From NCBI GenBank assembly GCA_019914995.1, contig CM034129.1, forward strand, positions 8,239,725-8,303,724: 64,000 bases of DNA, read 5' to 3'. How positions within the stretch are numbered: position 1 is the stretch's first letter; each line of letters starts with the position of its first letter. A program made the translations under genes and the position numbers. Positions 27,136-38,962 of the stretch are shown here, piece after piece. Source of the DNA: Acanthochlamys bracteata. Its lineage: Eukaryota; Streptophyta; Magnoliopsida; Pandanales; Velloziaceae. Below the pieces are notes generated by a model. It saw nothing but the letters and a program-made list of their open reading frames with translations. It made no database searches and was not told the DNA's origin.

Positions 27136-27480
27136 TCGAATTAATATCAAGTTATAACATAGAACTGTTAATAATTATTTTTTTAATAAATCACAATAAC
27201 GATCATGTCTTTTTCTTCTCGTTTTTAGTGTAATGTTTTGCAAGGAGAAAGTGAGACCGAATGCAGGCATGGGTGAGTGAAGGTGTTCGCTTGAGCTACT
27301 TTTGGCAAACACAAACAGTTGGATCCTTCTGAACGCTTTCACGGAGGTAAGCAGCAATTATAGTTCTTCCAACGGCCAAATACTTCGGCTTCTGAGCTTC
27401 TTCAGAGGGTTTTATGAGCCATACTCCCGCAACTTTCCCAAAAGAGTATTTTACAACATGCATGGCATATATATATATAG

Positions 27481-27741
27481 AGGGTACGTTTAGAATTACT
27501 TATAAAATAAAATTTTTTTAAAATAAAAAATATTTTTATTTTTTTAAAAAAATAAGCTTTATTTTTTTATTCTAAAAAAATAATAAAAATATGCAGTAAA
27601 AAAATTTTATTATATAGAATTTTTTTACACTTTCTAAATTTTTAAATAAAATTTTTAAATACTTATAAAATATATATTAAAAAATATGAAATAAAAAATT
27701 GAAAATTTTCGTTAAAAAAAAGTAAAAACAAACAGACCCAT
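27481..27741 (+). repeat. AT-rich MITE-like family, copy 3
   Basis: This copy is opposite in orientation to copy 2. It runs from GGGTACGTTTAGAATTAC to AAAAACAAACAGACCC. Those ends are roughly inverted relative to each other (GGGTNNGTTT against AAACAGACCC), and they are the best-preserved ends seen for this family. Confidence 0.6.
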
Positions 27742-27829
27742 ATTCTATATCTTGAAAGTCAAGACAATATGATCGCACTATCAAAACATAGATCATCAAT
27801 GACCTTCGCATTCTGTCTTTCGCTTCGAA

Positions 27830-28080
27830 AGTTTTTTAAGATATTTGGAAATATATTTTAAAATTTTTTTTATTTAAAATAAAAATATTTTAGAAACTTT
27901 TAAAATAAACTCTATTTTTTTAACTAAAAAATAAAAATAAGTAATAATAAAATCCCACGATATAAATTATTTTTTGTATTTTTTAAAATTTAAAAAAAAA
28001 TATAAAAATTATTAAAAAATTTAAAATAAAAAATAAAAATAAAAGAATTAAAAAACATTTCCAAACATGTGAGGACATTT
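27830..28080 (+). repeat. AT-rich MITE-like family, copy 4
   Basis: The core blocks are in plus orientation: AAAATAAAAATATTTTAGAAACTTTT, then AATAAACTCTATTTTTTTAA, AATAAAAATAAGTAATAATAAAATC, and a final A-rich part ending ACATTTCCAAACATGTG. Its edges are poorly defined. Confidence 0.5.
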
Positions 28081-28594
28081 TCATTACTTTTCTTATTCCA
28101 AACATTTCCAAACACCGGTTGCTATTGGATTTCATGCTTTTGAACTTTTCGGTAACAGAGCTAGGAATCTCGTACATATGGACTAGTCGGATATCGAAGG
28201 TATAATAAACATGGAGTGAAGTATAGCCATAGGATTTGGATGTAGCAAGACTAGCCGTCCAAGTAGGGGTACCGGAGGAAATGGGAGGAACAGTGTAGCG
28301 GAGGGTATCTACCCCAAGATTATTTCTGCTGGTTTTGTAATATATAACCCATAAAAGTGTTGTCGTATCAATGAGGCTCCAAAAAATGGATTTGGCATCA
28401 AGTGCACTTTACATAAATATTTCTGTACAGGTTAGAAGTATTGATACTTGATATCTCAGTGATAAGAAATATGTGAAAGAAATAATGCAAAGACAAATGT
28501 TTCATATTCAGTCTAAATCTATGTACAGCCATGTTCATTGCTTATCTATAAACTATAGCCGATTTCGTAGGGATCTTTTTGATGCATGAGTTCT

Positions 28595-31500
28595 TCAGTT
28601 TCCTAATCTTGAGAGAATGAGTAAGCCAACTATTGAAAGGCATAATACAGCGACGAACCCACCCGCGAGGGCAAAAGCATAGATAAGACTGGGAAGTTTA
28701 AAATCCTTCTGGATCTTTTTCAACCCTTCATCAATAGCAGGTGCTAGTGCTGCTGCTCCAGCTACACGAAACGGTCTTGTAATGTTGTTTCCCATCCACA
28801 TTAGGACAATGATCTACAACTTCCAAACAAAGAGTTAGTAGTAATAAAACCATCTCTTAAGAACAAATGATATTGAGATTTAACTGCTACAATGCCTATG
28901 GTGCACGACAGTAAACACAATTTCAGTTTCTATGAACTTGACTGATATCATTCCAGGGCATAAATAGTTGAAATGAAAGAACTTGAAAGACCTCTTACGT
29001 TAAGAAAATGATCCTTTTTTTCAATCTAAGTTCTGGTGACCACTTTTAACAGCTCTACATAGTTAGAGTTCCGTAGATCAATTTGACTGATTTAAGATGG
29101 GCACCAAAGACCAGAATTCCTAATAAGTCGCTATTTTAAGGCGGAAGTATACAGGATTGATAAAAAGTTGGTCAAATTACTTATTATCTATATCTGAAAA
29201 TTGCTATATATATCAACATTTCTTGTGTCTATGTAATGGAGGAGGTTTTTGTTGATGTCTTTAAATACATTCATGATGTAGGAGCTAAAGAAGAACTAAT
29301 GCCATATATTCCAAAGATCCTTTTCAACAATTAGGCAACCGCCTACGTGATTTGGTGACACATGGTTTCAATACTAAAACTTCAACTATATTTTAGTTGC
29401 ACATTTTTAAGAACGCAAAATCATTAGAGAAAATTTTAGGCTTTTGGCATCAATAAATTATTAGAAAATCTCCTTCTCCAGTGCATATTCCTCACCAACA
29501 ACTCCACATAATAAAACATGTCTGTTTATGATACAAAATCTTGAAAAATACTAGAGTGATAGAATAACCTGAATTTCCATTAGTTTGTGAGTGCAACAGT
29601 CAAGGTTGGTTTCATGATGCGATGATTCAATACAGCAAGTTAAATATATGCACAGAAGACAAATAAGTTACTTTCTATTAGTTTTTCCCTTTAGAAGTCT
29701 CAGGATCCATATGGATAGCAAGAGGGGCTCCTCTTTAGGAGATGTTAACATAGCAAATAAGTAAATCGTGCTAGAAATAACAGAGCGGTCAAAAGTAGTT
29801 TTATCCAATAACAAATGTAAGACTTAATTATAGATGAATTAAAGCTAGACGTTGACATTTGAAATGCATTAGATACGTTTATCTTTATTATGAGTTGCTT
29901 TCTGCCAAGGGTGCAAACTTAAGGAGACTGCTATAATCTGACATCCAACAATAATGAAAGCTAGTTCAAGTTGTACACCAAGGAACCCCAGGATTCAATG
30001 TCATAGCACTCAAACATCAAGATAGAGTTAAGAAAATAAGTTGCAATTTAACTGTGAAAACATGCTTTACATAGAGAGTAATGAAGAAACCTATCTTTTA
30101 AGCATCAATATAGCTACATCTGTTTTATTTACTAAATGAAGTAGGTGCCTGACAAGTATGATGCCCTATATAAGATGTGTTGTTATTATTAATAATCACT
30201 TAACCTACTATACGTTTTAAGAAATGCGTCACATACAGGAATTTATTGAGTCCTGCATATAACAGAATGCATCAACCAATGATTTTCATCAAATGTAAGC
30301 ATAAAACAGCTTTCTTGATTATCTTAAAGATAAGCTTCACCCAGTACTTGATATGTAGAAACTAGTAGCTACAATAGGTCTAAGGCTTAAAGATTACTAG
30401 AGACACATTAAGGCCAGCTCACTTGCAACTTCACGTGTTGTCAGATTGTCTATCTGTGGCTGGTGCATACGATTGCTTAGGCAGTCACAACATTTTGCCA
30501 TCGAGGCTTCCTTATTATCAACTTTTTAAGAGGTTAAACTTTCTATAATAAATTTAATATCCCTAATCCAATCCTTACACCCAATGTACTCGTTTTTCAT
30601 GTAAAGATCTATTTCAATATGCTTTTCTTCACGTGAAGAACTAATTCATTCATAATGCAACTCGGAACTTAATAAGGATGCAAGTATCCTTTTAAATCTT
30701 CTTGATGAGCGTACCATCTGCTTAAAGGAGACAAAACTTGTCCGTTGATGCTTAACCTTTGTCTAAATGCAAGTATTTGAATAATTAGACAACCTTATCA
30801 TAAGAATATCATAGTCCACGTCAACCCATAGTTTCTTTAACTACCTCGCAAAGATTGGCCTTATTGACGAGGCTATCATGTTGATACAACATTCGTGTAT
30901 TACTTGAGATCGATAACAGAAACCGAGTGTTTTCTCTTCATTTGCTGGACTATACATCTTGCAAAACGGCTTGGCCTAATTAAAATGCTGAAATTATGGT
31001 TGTTGATTTGGAATGACACTTATCTTTCATCTAACTCACACATGGTTCAAGGAATCAAGATAACTTTTTAACTAGTCAAGATACATTGACAATCAATGGT
31101 AATCTTGAACTTAAAATTTTACTTCAAATTAAGTTAGGATTCATATTTGGTTTCCAACGTTTAAATTTAACTTCATCTCCTCTCTCAATCAAACCCACGA
31201 TAATATACACCCTCTTCTCATTCTTCTTGTTCTTTATTACTTTCTCTAACCTCCAACAACCGACATAACAGGTTAACACCAATTTCCATACATTACCTTC
31301 TTTGGTCTTTTAGATTCAACCTTAACTATTTATTTCTTTATTTGCTCCAACTAGCAATGTAGAGGAGAAAAATTACAATTGCTGATGCTTCGGCAATTGA
31401 AGAAGGTTTTCAGAAACTCGACCAAGTAATGCTCAAACTGGTCTTAAAGTCAGCAGGTGATGAATGGTGGCATGGTGACAAGACGACTATAGGACACAAA

Positions 31501-33033
31501 CACCACAACACATGAGTAACTAAATTTGAAACAAAATTTTAAATTCAAAATTTTCATTGTTAACAAAATATCTTGACTAGTCCAAAGATATAATAGAATC
31601 TCATATGAGTTGAATGGATAAACTAAAAAAGTTACTCAAAATGAAAGCACAAATTTACAATACTTAATTGGGCTAAGCATGGAAATTCAGTTACTATGCA
31701 AACATAACAGTAATGAAGATTGCTTGAATCTTGATCCAATACAGCATGAATTCTAAGTGAATTTCTTAGAGAGTATGGGCTCTTGCAAATATCAAGAGAC
31801 GCTAATTTGGAGCCTTTGTGATAGTAAATAAGTGAAAACCTTCTAGCAAGTAAAGGGATACCCAAACATACTTCTATCCATCAATAAGTGAAATGCAATA
31901 AATGAAGCATCTTATATTCTAACTGAATGTCAATCTTGACATTTAATTGCCTTGCAATCAGATTATAGCTCTCAGTGTTTAACAGAAGCTCATGAAGATG
32001 TTTGGTTGCACCTTAAATTCCTTTTGTAAGTAAACTGCATCTTAAATTGCTAATTATAACTTTTAGCATTTTCAAAAGCAGAAACGGTGCTTGATAGAGT
32101 TTCTTATGATAGATTAGCTGTAAAAAAGGCTGAACAAATGTTGACGCAAAATGTAAAAGACATCGAGCTCTCCACTTTTGAAAGGCAAGAGAATCTACCT
32201 TCAATTTTACAATTTAATTCTCATTTATAACTCTACAAAACATGCCATAGTTGCACCAGATCTCCTTATCTATTTTAATTAAGCTTATCTTTCAGCCGAT
32301 GTACAAAACTTAGGCATACTGCTGATTAGATATATTAAAAAAAGCTTATGCAAATTATGAAAGCTAAACAACTACATCTTGAAGTACGAAAACAAGATGG
32401 ACATACTGTGGAAGCATGCTTACCCCAACAAGGGCTTCGAGGTTAGCAGCAGGGTTCTTTCCTGTACTCTTCTCATACCCAAGAAAAGCAAGAATAAAGA
32501 ATGTAGTATACGTAACACCATCAAACAGTCCATAAGCGAGAACGGCTGCAAGTCCCAGTTTCGCCAGTTTTGACCGCATCTCCATAGTGTCAGCCTGAGT
32601 TTACAGATCCAATCTTGAATCAACTACATTCTCTTTTCTTCAAAACAACAAAGATTCACTAATCCACAGTTTTTAAACTTGATTTAACATTACCATCCAT
32701 TTTTCCCATTTCTTCTTAATGCTCGTCTGACCCTGATTTCACATATAGAAAAAGCAAATCAAGAGATCAAGACCACAAAAGAAAATGTAGTTTCTGGAAT
32801 CAAAACGGAAATTTGTGGTGGGGAAAATAGAATGAGACCTCAGCGTTGCGTTCTTCTGAACTAAAATGTTCTCCAGCAGCTTCAGTGGAAGAGCAACAAG
32901 GAGTGAACGCAAGTTTATTCCTGAGTGGGATAGCTCTGGGATCAGTGGTAGATTTTCCAAGAGCAGAAGATTGTGATTGAAAGCTGAGCTTTGTGGTTGG
33001 TGAGATTGATGGAAGAAAGAGAGCAAGAACCAT
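28595..33033 (-). CDS. Plastid-targeted integral membrane protein of unknown function (4 exons)
   Basis: Exons are 33033-32839, 32732-32694, 32594-32424 and 28813-28595, all phase 0 with GT-AG borders, giving 207 residues. The N-terminal 50 residues are rich in Ser, Thr and Pro and poor in acidic residues, as in a chloroplast transit peptide. After a short charged stretch (GQTSIKKKWEKWM) come hydrophobic segments at about 88-116, at 136-142, and at 177-204. The conserved-looking core reads KSTGKNPAANLEAL, then MWMGNNITRPFRVAGAAALAP, followed by a basic amphipathic helix. It resembles a plant-specific family annotated in Arabidopsis as an uncharacterised chloroplast inner-membrane protein (At1g42960-like). 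That name is from memory and unverified. An ATG further upstream in frame exists (33132), but its extra residues do not look like a transit peptide and it was not chosen. The third intron (28814-32423) is 3.6 kb and contains no recognisable gene. Confidence 0.8.
28814..32423. other. Large intron 3 of the plastid membrane protein gene
   Basis: At 3.6 kb this intron makes up over 80% of the gene. The interior has only short frames on both strands. The segment 30540-31500 has slightly different, more balanced composition and could be old transposon sequence, but no conserved protein motif or terminal repeat was recognised. Confidence 0.4.
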
Positions 33034-33722
33034 TTCCTTGCTCTGAATCACGCTGATAATAATCCTCAAGAGGAAACAGAGAGTGGCTTCACTGTAGTCT
33101 GTAGAAAGACCGGTGCTGTGTACTGCAATCAAGCTTTCCCGATATACTCACTTCTCTGATAAAAGCGTTTTCTTTTCTTTTCTCCTGCGTAACTCAAAAA
33201 TTTTCATTATCTAAACGGGACTAGCCCAAAGTTTTAGGTTAGGCCAGTGGACCATTGTGTCCATTTGTAGTTGAAAAAATGGGTTTGATTTAACAGGCCG
33301 TCCCGGCCCGTTACTAAGTTACAGTCTCCTTTGGCCATGAATAATAGTCGGACGCAGTTGGCCTTCCGGTCTTTATTGTATAGGTCGGTTGCAATTTTTT
33401 GTTAGGCAGGTAACCTTCCCGACCTGGTCTCTGTAGCACTTTAAATAAAAAGCACATTTATTTTTTAAACATATTTTAGTTACTAAATTAACTATTCTTA
33501 AATAAATTTAAAAATAAAAATAAGAAAAGGGTAATTAGTGAGAATCATATCTAATTTTATTTAGGATGTATTTTAATTCACCGAAACTCCAGTTTCTCCT
33601 GCATGATTTGGAGTTCTGGTGAGTTCACGCGTTTTAATTACAAATATATTTGAGAACTGTAGTTCTTGGTTACTATGCCGAGTTCTTCGTCGAACTCAAT
33701 TCCAACGTCCATTTTATCTCCT

Positions 33723-34260
33723 TCACCACTCTCTTGGTAATCTTCTTCTCTTTTCAACCTCTTCGGCATCCAAGCATTCTTTTAACTCTGGCACTCTGAT
33801 CATTTTCTCAATCGACATGTTCTTCCCCTTCATCGTCGCTGGAGAAGCGTCTCTCCAGCTCCTCACCATGTCGCCAGCGATCATTTCATCTACACGTCTG
33901 TCGAGGTATTCTTCTAAAAGTTTGAGTTCCACGTCTATCCAGAGAAAGCAGCAGTGGAACAGTTGATAGGTGAGAGCAGCGCCTAGATGAACGAGTTGGA
34001 ACAACCTGTAAGTATCGGTTGTAGCAAGAGAGGAAAAATCAGAAGGGGAGCGTTCAACGGAGGAGGAAGGACGAGGGCGCCGAGGAGGTGGTGGGAATAT
34101 TGCGGCGGTCGGAGAAAGGAACCTTCTTGGTGGTGATGTCAAGTCCAGCATAGACTTGGATCTTGTCGGAGTTAATGATATTGTCGGAGAATTGTTCGGC
34201 AAGGTCGATGGACAGCTTCATCTTCCCTGTTCCTGTTACTCTCAGGATTACGACCAACCG
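33723..34260 (-). pseudogene. IPT: Isopentenyltransferase (cytokinin biosynthesis) pseudogene
   Basis: The first segment (34257-34054) reads like the IPT N-terminus: a P-loop TGTGK followed by KLSIDLAEQF, IINSDKIQVYAGLDI and TKKV. The P-loop is damaged, because the residue after Lys is Met instead of Ser/Thr. A frameshift then moves the homology to another frame (34202-33723), which contains CCFLWIDVELKLLEEYLD, RRVDEMIAGDMV and VPELKECLDAEEVEKRRR, recognisable as the C-terminal third. The central dimethylallyl-acceptor region (the usual GGSNS segment) is deleted. Intact plant enzymes of about 300-340 residues add an isopentenyl group to ATP/ADP or tRNA. This copy cannot encode one. There is no intron, as in adenylate IPTs. 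Confidence 0.85.
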
Positions 34261-35663
34261 TTCTCTCTCTTGTTCTTCTTTTCTTGTTGTTATTGATGAT
34301 GTTGTTGTTGTTCAACAATACTTTTTCAGAGTTGTTTTTGTTGTTCTCTGATGATGATGGCAGTAGTGCCAATGGTAATAATTTTAGCTCCAATGGTGGT
34401 GTTTCAGATCAGCAATGGCAGTGGAAGCCATGAGAGCGTCGGGGACGGAGAAGGCAGGTAACCGGCAGCAGAAGATTTTCAAGAAACTTTAAGAAGAACA
34501 GAAAGTGGAGAGGATCGATTGCATGCCCTTATTAATTAAATTAATTAGAGCAAAGTAGAGCTTTCAAAGATTTTTGTGGTTTGATTTATTAACGAAAAGC
34601 ATACATACGTAAGAACATACATAATTTTTTAAAGGAGGAGAGAAGCAAACGAAGAAATCAATCAACAAGAAGGGGGATGCACGAGAGCTCCCTCTGCAGC
34701 AGCTATAGAAGCAACAACCGTCATCTGTGGCATATAGTTTTGAGTTGAAGAATTGGAAGTAGATTGCAGAATATTTTCACTCAGATAGGTTTTTGTTTAT
34801 ATATCTTTGTTTGAGTTCTCAAATTTGGTGTTAGAGTTTGGCACTGGCTAAGCTGTTAATACTACTTTTTCTCTTTAATGAGCATGCTACTTGAAATATG
34901 AACTTGTTCCTGGTTATATGCTTGACTTGTTGATGTTGGAGTACTTGCCTCTTCATCTTCTTTAGTCCATACCATTAGCTAATTATGTTGTACTCATAAT
35001 TAAACTGATTGAGTTGCGTTAATTGTGCATAGTGATGGAGGTGAAATTTTGATCACATGTCTTTGGTTGTCTATAAGGTGAAATTATTATCTAACTTTTT
35101 TTTTTATATCACTAACTGTTGGATCATTGGTGGTATACTGAAAATTTTGATTGATTTTGATGTTAGAAGTTACTTTTGGATTCATCCTACATGTATGATC
35201 CTACATATAGTTGACTTTCTTCCGCATTAAATTTGTGATTCTTGCTAGTCAATTAATTGCTCTCATTGTTGTTTCATAAATTACTTTAGTGTATAGTGTA
35301 AAAAATATAATATATTTTTGGTATGTAGTATTATAATATCATTATAATATTAGTGTAGTATAAATATGATATATAAAAATTTTTATAGTATGTCAAATTG
35401 TAATACCGATTGTGACCTTAGTGTAATATAAATATATTGTACTTTGTTGTATGGACTATTACATGATATTGTAATATAAATTTGATATATTTTGTGACAT
35501 TTAGTATCATAATACTAATTTTTATATTTTGTTATATTGTATTATAAGTGTTACATATAAATTTGCAATTTATATTATTATTATTAAAAGTTTATATTTT
35601 TTATATGACAAGTTTATTATACAATATATAAGTACTTTGTTAATTGAATATGTTATACAGTTA

Positions 35664-35667
<4 letters not shown>

Positions 35668-35699
<32 letters not shown>
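35668..35699. repeat. (TA)n microsatellite
   Basis: An uninterrupted alternating TA run of 32 bases. Confidence 0.95.
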
Positions 35700-35701
<2 letters not shown>

Positions 35702-35789
35702 TTGAATTTTATCTAAAAAAATAATTAGCAAGATATATTATTTTTAATTTTTTTATATGTAAACATTACATATCACTTTCACTTAATTT

Positions 35790-35965
35790 AATGCTCATTT
35801 TCAAATGCAATTAAAACAAAAAAATTAAACTCCACTTTCACATCACTTCCAAAAATAATTGAAACACAAAATCTGAACTCCACTTTCAATCTACTTCAAA
35901 AACCCATTGAAACACAAATACTGATATCTACATTCAACACATTTTTCAAGAAACTTCATTTTCTA
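35790..35965. repeat. 48-bp tandem repeat, about 3 copies
   Basis: Units starting at 35829, 35877 and 35925 share ACTCCACTTTCA, CACTTCC or TACTTC, and ATTGAAACACAAA in the same spacing. The period is 48 bp. A more diverged unit lies just upstream (CTCATTTTCAAATGCAATT). Confidence 0.75.
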
Positions 35966-36423
35966 TTTTTCACTTTCACAAAATTCAGTTACAGACATTT
36001 GAAACACGCCCTTAATTAGGTTTTTGCGAACTAAAGCAAGGTTAGTCCAATATGTGTGTATTCTCTTATCTCTTGGACCACATAAGATATAACTTTATTA
36101 ATAATGTAAACCAGGTTTGCTATATGAATTCACTAACAATATAATGATCTCCAACTTGACTAAATGAATTTATTAGCCAAATGCACCTAGCTATTTGCTT
36201 GTCATGCTTCTCTTGGAGTCACCATCTTTGGTTGTCTTTAAATCTCTTTTTTTGCCTTCATATTGCATTGGTCCTTTACATTTTCATGTTCATCTTCCTC
36301 ATCCTCATTGTTCTTGTAAACCATGGCATTCACGTTTAAAGTATGATGGTTAAAAGTATGAGTAAACTATAGGCATCATAACCAAGTTGGCTGGGCCTTC
36401 TTGTTGTACTAAATTACTAATAG

Positions 36424-36853
36424 TCAGAGTAAAACATCTTGATATTATAGCAACCAACCATACCATCCTTATGATCGGCAAAGTATATCCAACTCCCATA
36501 TCTGAAAAGTTTATAGTGTCATGGAACGATTGAGCCTAAGAATGAGCACCTGGTGATCAAGTGTCTCCATCTTTGCCGAGCAAGGGCTGCTTCCTTTACT
36601 TTGTATAAGTCTAATTTGTAGACTATAAAAGTGGTCATTAACTAGCCGGCCTGTATACAATTACTAATTCTCCTTGATGCTCCACAAGATACTTCCTATA
36701 ACCTTCATAGGAAGGATGACAAATGGAGACTAGTTGCGGCAGAGTGTTATTTGTGGCATTAGTATCGCAGATGATTACATTCGAACACCTACCTATTGCA
36801 CACAGCAGACCTTTATATAATACACCATCTTTCAATCGGAACTTGTCTAGCAT
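36424..36853 (-). pseudogene. DUF295 / F-box-type gene fragment
   Basis: The minus frame 36853-36638 gives DKFRLKDGVLYKGLL, then PSYEGYRKYLVEHQGELVIVYR, a segment typical of the DUF295 domain (often C-terminal in plant F-box proteins). Further down the strand another frame reads CSFLGSIVP, an in-frame stop, then YGSWIYFADHKDGMVGCYNI, matching the next landmarks of that domain. The stops and shifts between segments, and the absence of an F-box, mark it as a relic. The family assignment rests on pattern recognition alone. Confidence 0.65.
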
Positions 36854-38129
36854 CTCTAATAGAAGCCATGATCCAACTTCGTTGCTACAAAATGCTTAAT
36901 GAAGCTCGTCGTTCTCATCGGGGTGGTAGATGGCAACAATAGTGGAAGAAGTTGAAGTTGCATAAGAGGCAAGCACTGTCTTCTCGAAATACATATCACA
37001 CACTTGTGTTAGTGACATGTTCTATATTTTGGAAGATAGTAAACGGCACGTGAAAGTAGTGATCTCCTGTCACAACCCAACTCAAGAGTCATGACCGGCA
37101 TTGAACTAAACTAAGCCTAAGCAAAGTCCAACTCAATAAGCCTAAAGAATTGATTTCTAAGCAATACGTGTAAAATTTTCAAAAAAAAATTCAGCAGAAC
37201 CCTTATTGAAAAATTAAGGGAAAACCTAATTGAAATAAACCAAAACCACAATACCACAAGTTTTTATAAACTACAACAAGACAAAATAAAAACACGCAAA
37301 AAACTTAACAGCTTATACAATTACTATCTGTGGTAATAAATTTCCATAAAAAGAGAAAACAAATAAATCAACAATCGGGTGCCAAACCGATAATTTACAA
37401 TAATAATAATATAGTCCCTCGAGTGTTATAGAGCCAACTAAATGAAATATGAAACGACTAACATACCATGACGTGTCTTCAATCCACAGGTGCGGAGTCC
37501 ACTAAAGTCAAATAAAATTCTATAAGACTAGGAGAGGCCAAGGAAAGAAAAGAGCATGAACCCAATCTCAGTGAGGTGAAAAACATATACATCGTTTAAG
37601 ATTTCTAATGCATTAACTAATGTTTGATTCCTATATTTCTACATGTACAAAAATATAAGGATTGATCAGGATCATTCGTACCAAGTTCTGAATCATCTCA
37701 TACCGACTCAGTTTTCGTTAGAGAGGATACGATAAGAATGAGATGTAATACACAACAATTCATTCCTTTTATGAGGTTATTATGCTATGTAAATTTTCTA
37801 TTCTAATATTACATAGTTATGCATATGCAATTAATGACTCAACTTGAGGAATGTTGCATATGCTTATGCCAGACAATCAACTATATACTATTCGTAAAGT
37901 GATATGCATATTGATATATGCCAATATATACATGCACTTATTTTAAGGCCATAATACATATATATATAATATATCCACACCAGTAAGTATATGATAATAA
38001 TATATTCAATGCTTCAGAAGCGGCCATATAGCTTAAGAGTGAGACCACATGTTTAACTCGCATCACGTCACTATACATATTACACAATCATTCATATATA
38101 ATACCTTCATATATTAGAGTCAAGCAAGC

Positions 38130-38345
38130 TCGGTGCCGAATATATCATGTGACCCATATGCTATCCATATCTCATAGCTCGATATACAGTATATCTTGGA
38201 ACCCATCGGTTATCATATATTTCGGTGTCCAGTATGTCTTGGGATCCACCGGTAATCCACATTTCATAGCTCGGTGCTCAGTATATTTTGGGACCCACTG
38301 ACTATCAATATATCTCGTTGTCCAATATGTCTTGGGACCTAGGTA
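38130..38345. repeat. Tandem repeat of 43-49 bp, about 5 degenerate copies
   Basis: The motif CAGTATATCTTGGGACCCA recurs, with changes, at 38187, 38230, 38279 and 38322, and less clearly near 38137. Each copy is preceded by TCATAGCTCGGTGC or TTTCGGTGTC. The spacing alternates 43, 49 and 43, so the higher-order unit may be about 92 bp. Confidence 0.8.
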
Positions 38346-38711
38346 CATGCAAATATTCTTAATATAGGTTAGGGCAATACTTGTCAGATTCTGCATTGTC
38401 TAATACCAATACAGTTCTTAACAAGTAAATACAATATAATAGGCTTTTACATAATTAACATGATATGTCCAATGCATTCAAACACTATCATAATTGTACT
38501 TATGCGTTTTTGAATATAGGCAGTAATGTGCATGTCGAACATATTCTATAATTATGCCACTAAGTTTATGAAATATTGACATGCTATTATAATCATAATT
38601 ATGCTGTTATGTAAGCATGATCTACAACTGAATTATGCATTACATACAAGAATTCCTATAGCATGCCAAGTAGTTAATACCATTGATTCTTTAAAGAACT
38701 AAGCCATTGTG

Positions 38712-38962
38712 GCGTTTGGGAGTACTTTTGAAATAAAGTTTTTCTGGAATAGAAGATATTATTGTTCTTTTTTAAAAACGAGATCTATTTTTTATCTTAA
38801 AAAAATAATAAAAATAAGCATTAAAAAGATCTCTACGTAGAATTTTTCTATGCTTTCTAAATTTTTAAATAAATTCTCTAAATACTTAAAAATATGTATT
38901 GAAAAACGTAAAATAAAAAATTAAAAAGCTGCTTTTGGGGAACGCTAAGCCAAACAGCATGG
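38712..38962 (+). repeat. AT-rich MITE-like family, copy 5
   Basis: It runs from GCGTTTGGGAGTACTTTTG to AAACAGCATG. The core blocks are TTTAAAAACGAGATCTATTT, AAAATAATAAAAATAAGC, AATTTTTCTATGC and TTCTAAATTTTTAAATAAA. Its termini (GCGTTTGGG against a terminal CCAAACAGC) show the family's inverted ends. Confidence 0.6.

Larger units (their letters stand above)
34400..36420. other. Gene-free AT-rich region with simple repeats
   Basis: No supported gene. From about 35280 to 35640 there is a loose series of AT-rich, similar-looking segments (AGTATAAATATGATATA, TGTAATATAAATATATT, TGTAATATAAATTTGATATA) that look like a decayed tandem array. A (TA)n run is at 35668-35699, and a short 48-bp tandem repeat follows (separate entries). 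Confidence 0.5.

Noticed and set aside
33619..34351. Plus-strand frames opposite the IPT relic
   Set aside because: They are shadows of the minus-strand pseudogene, which alone shows family motifs.
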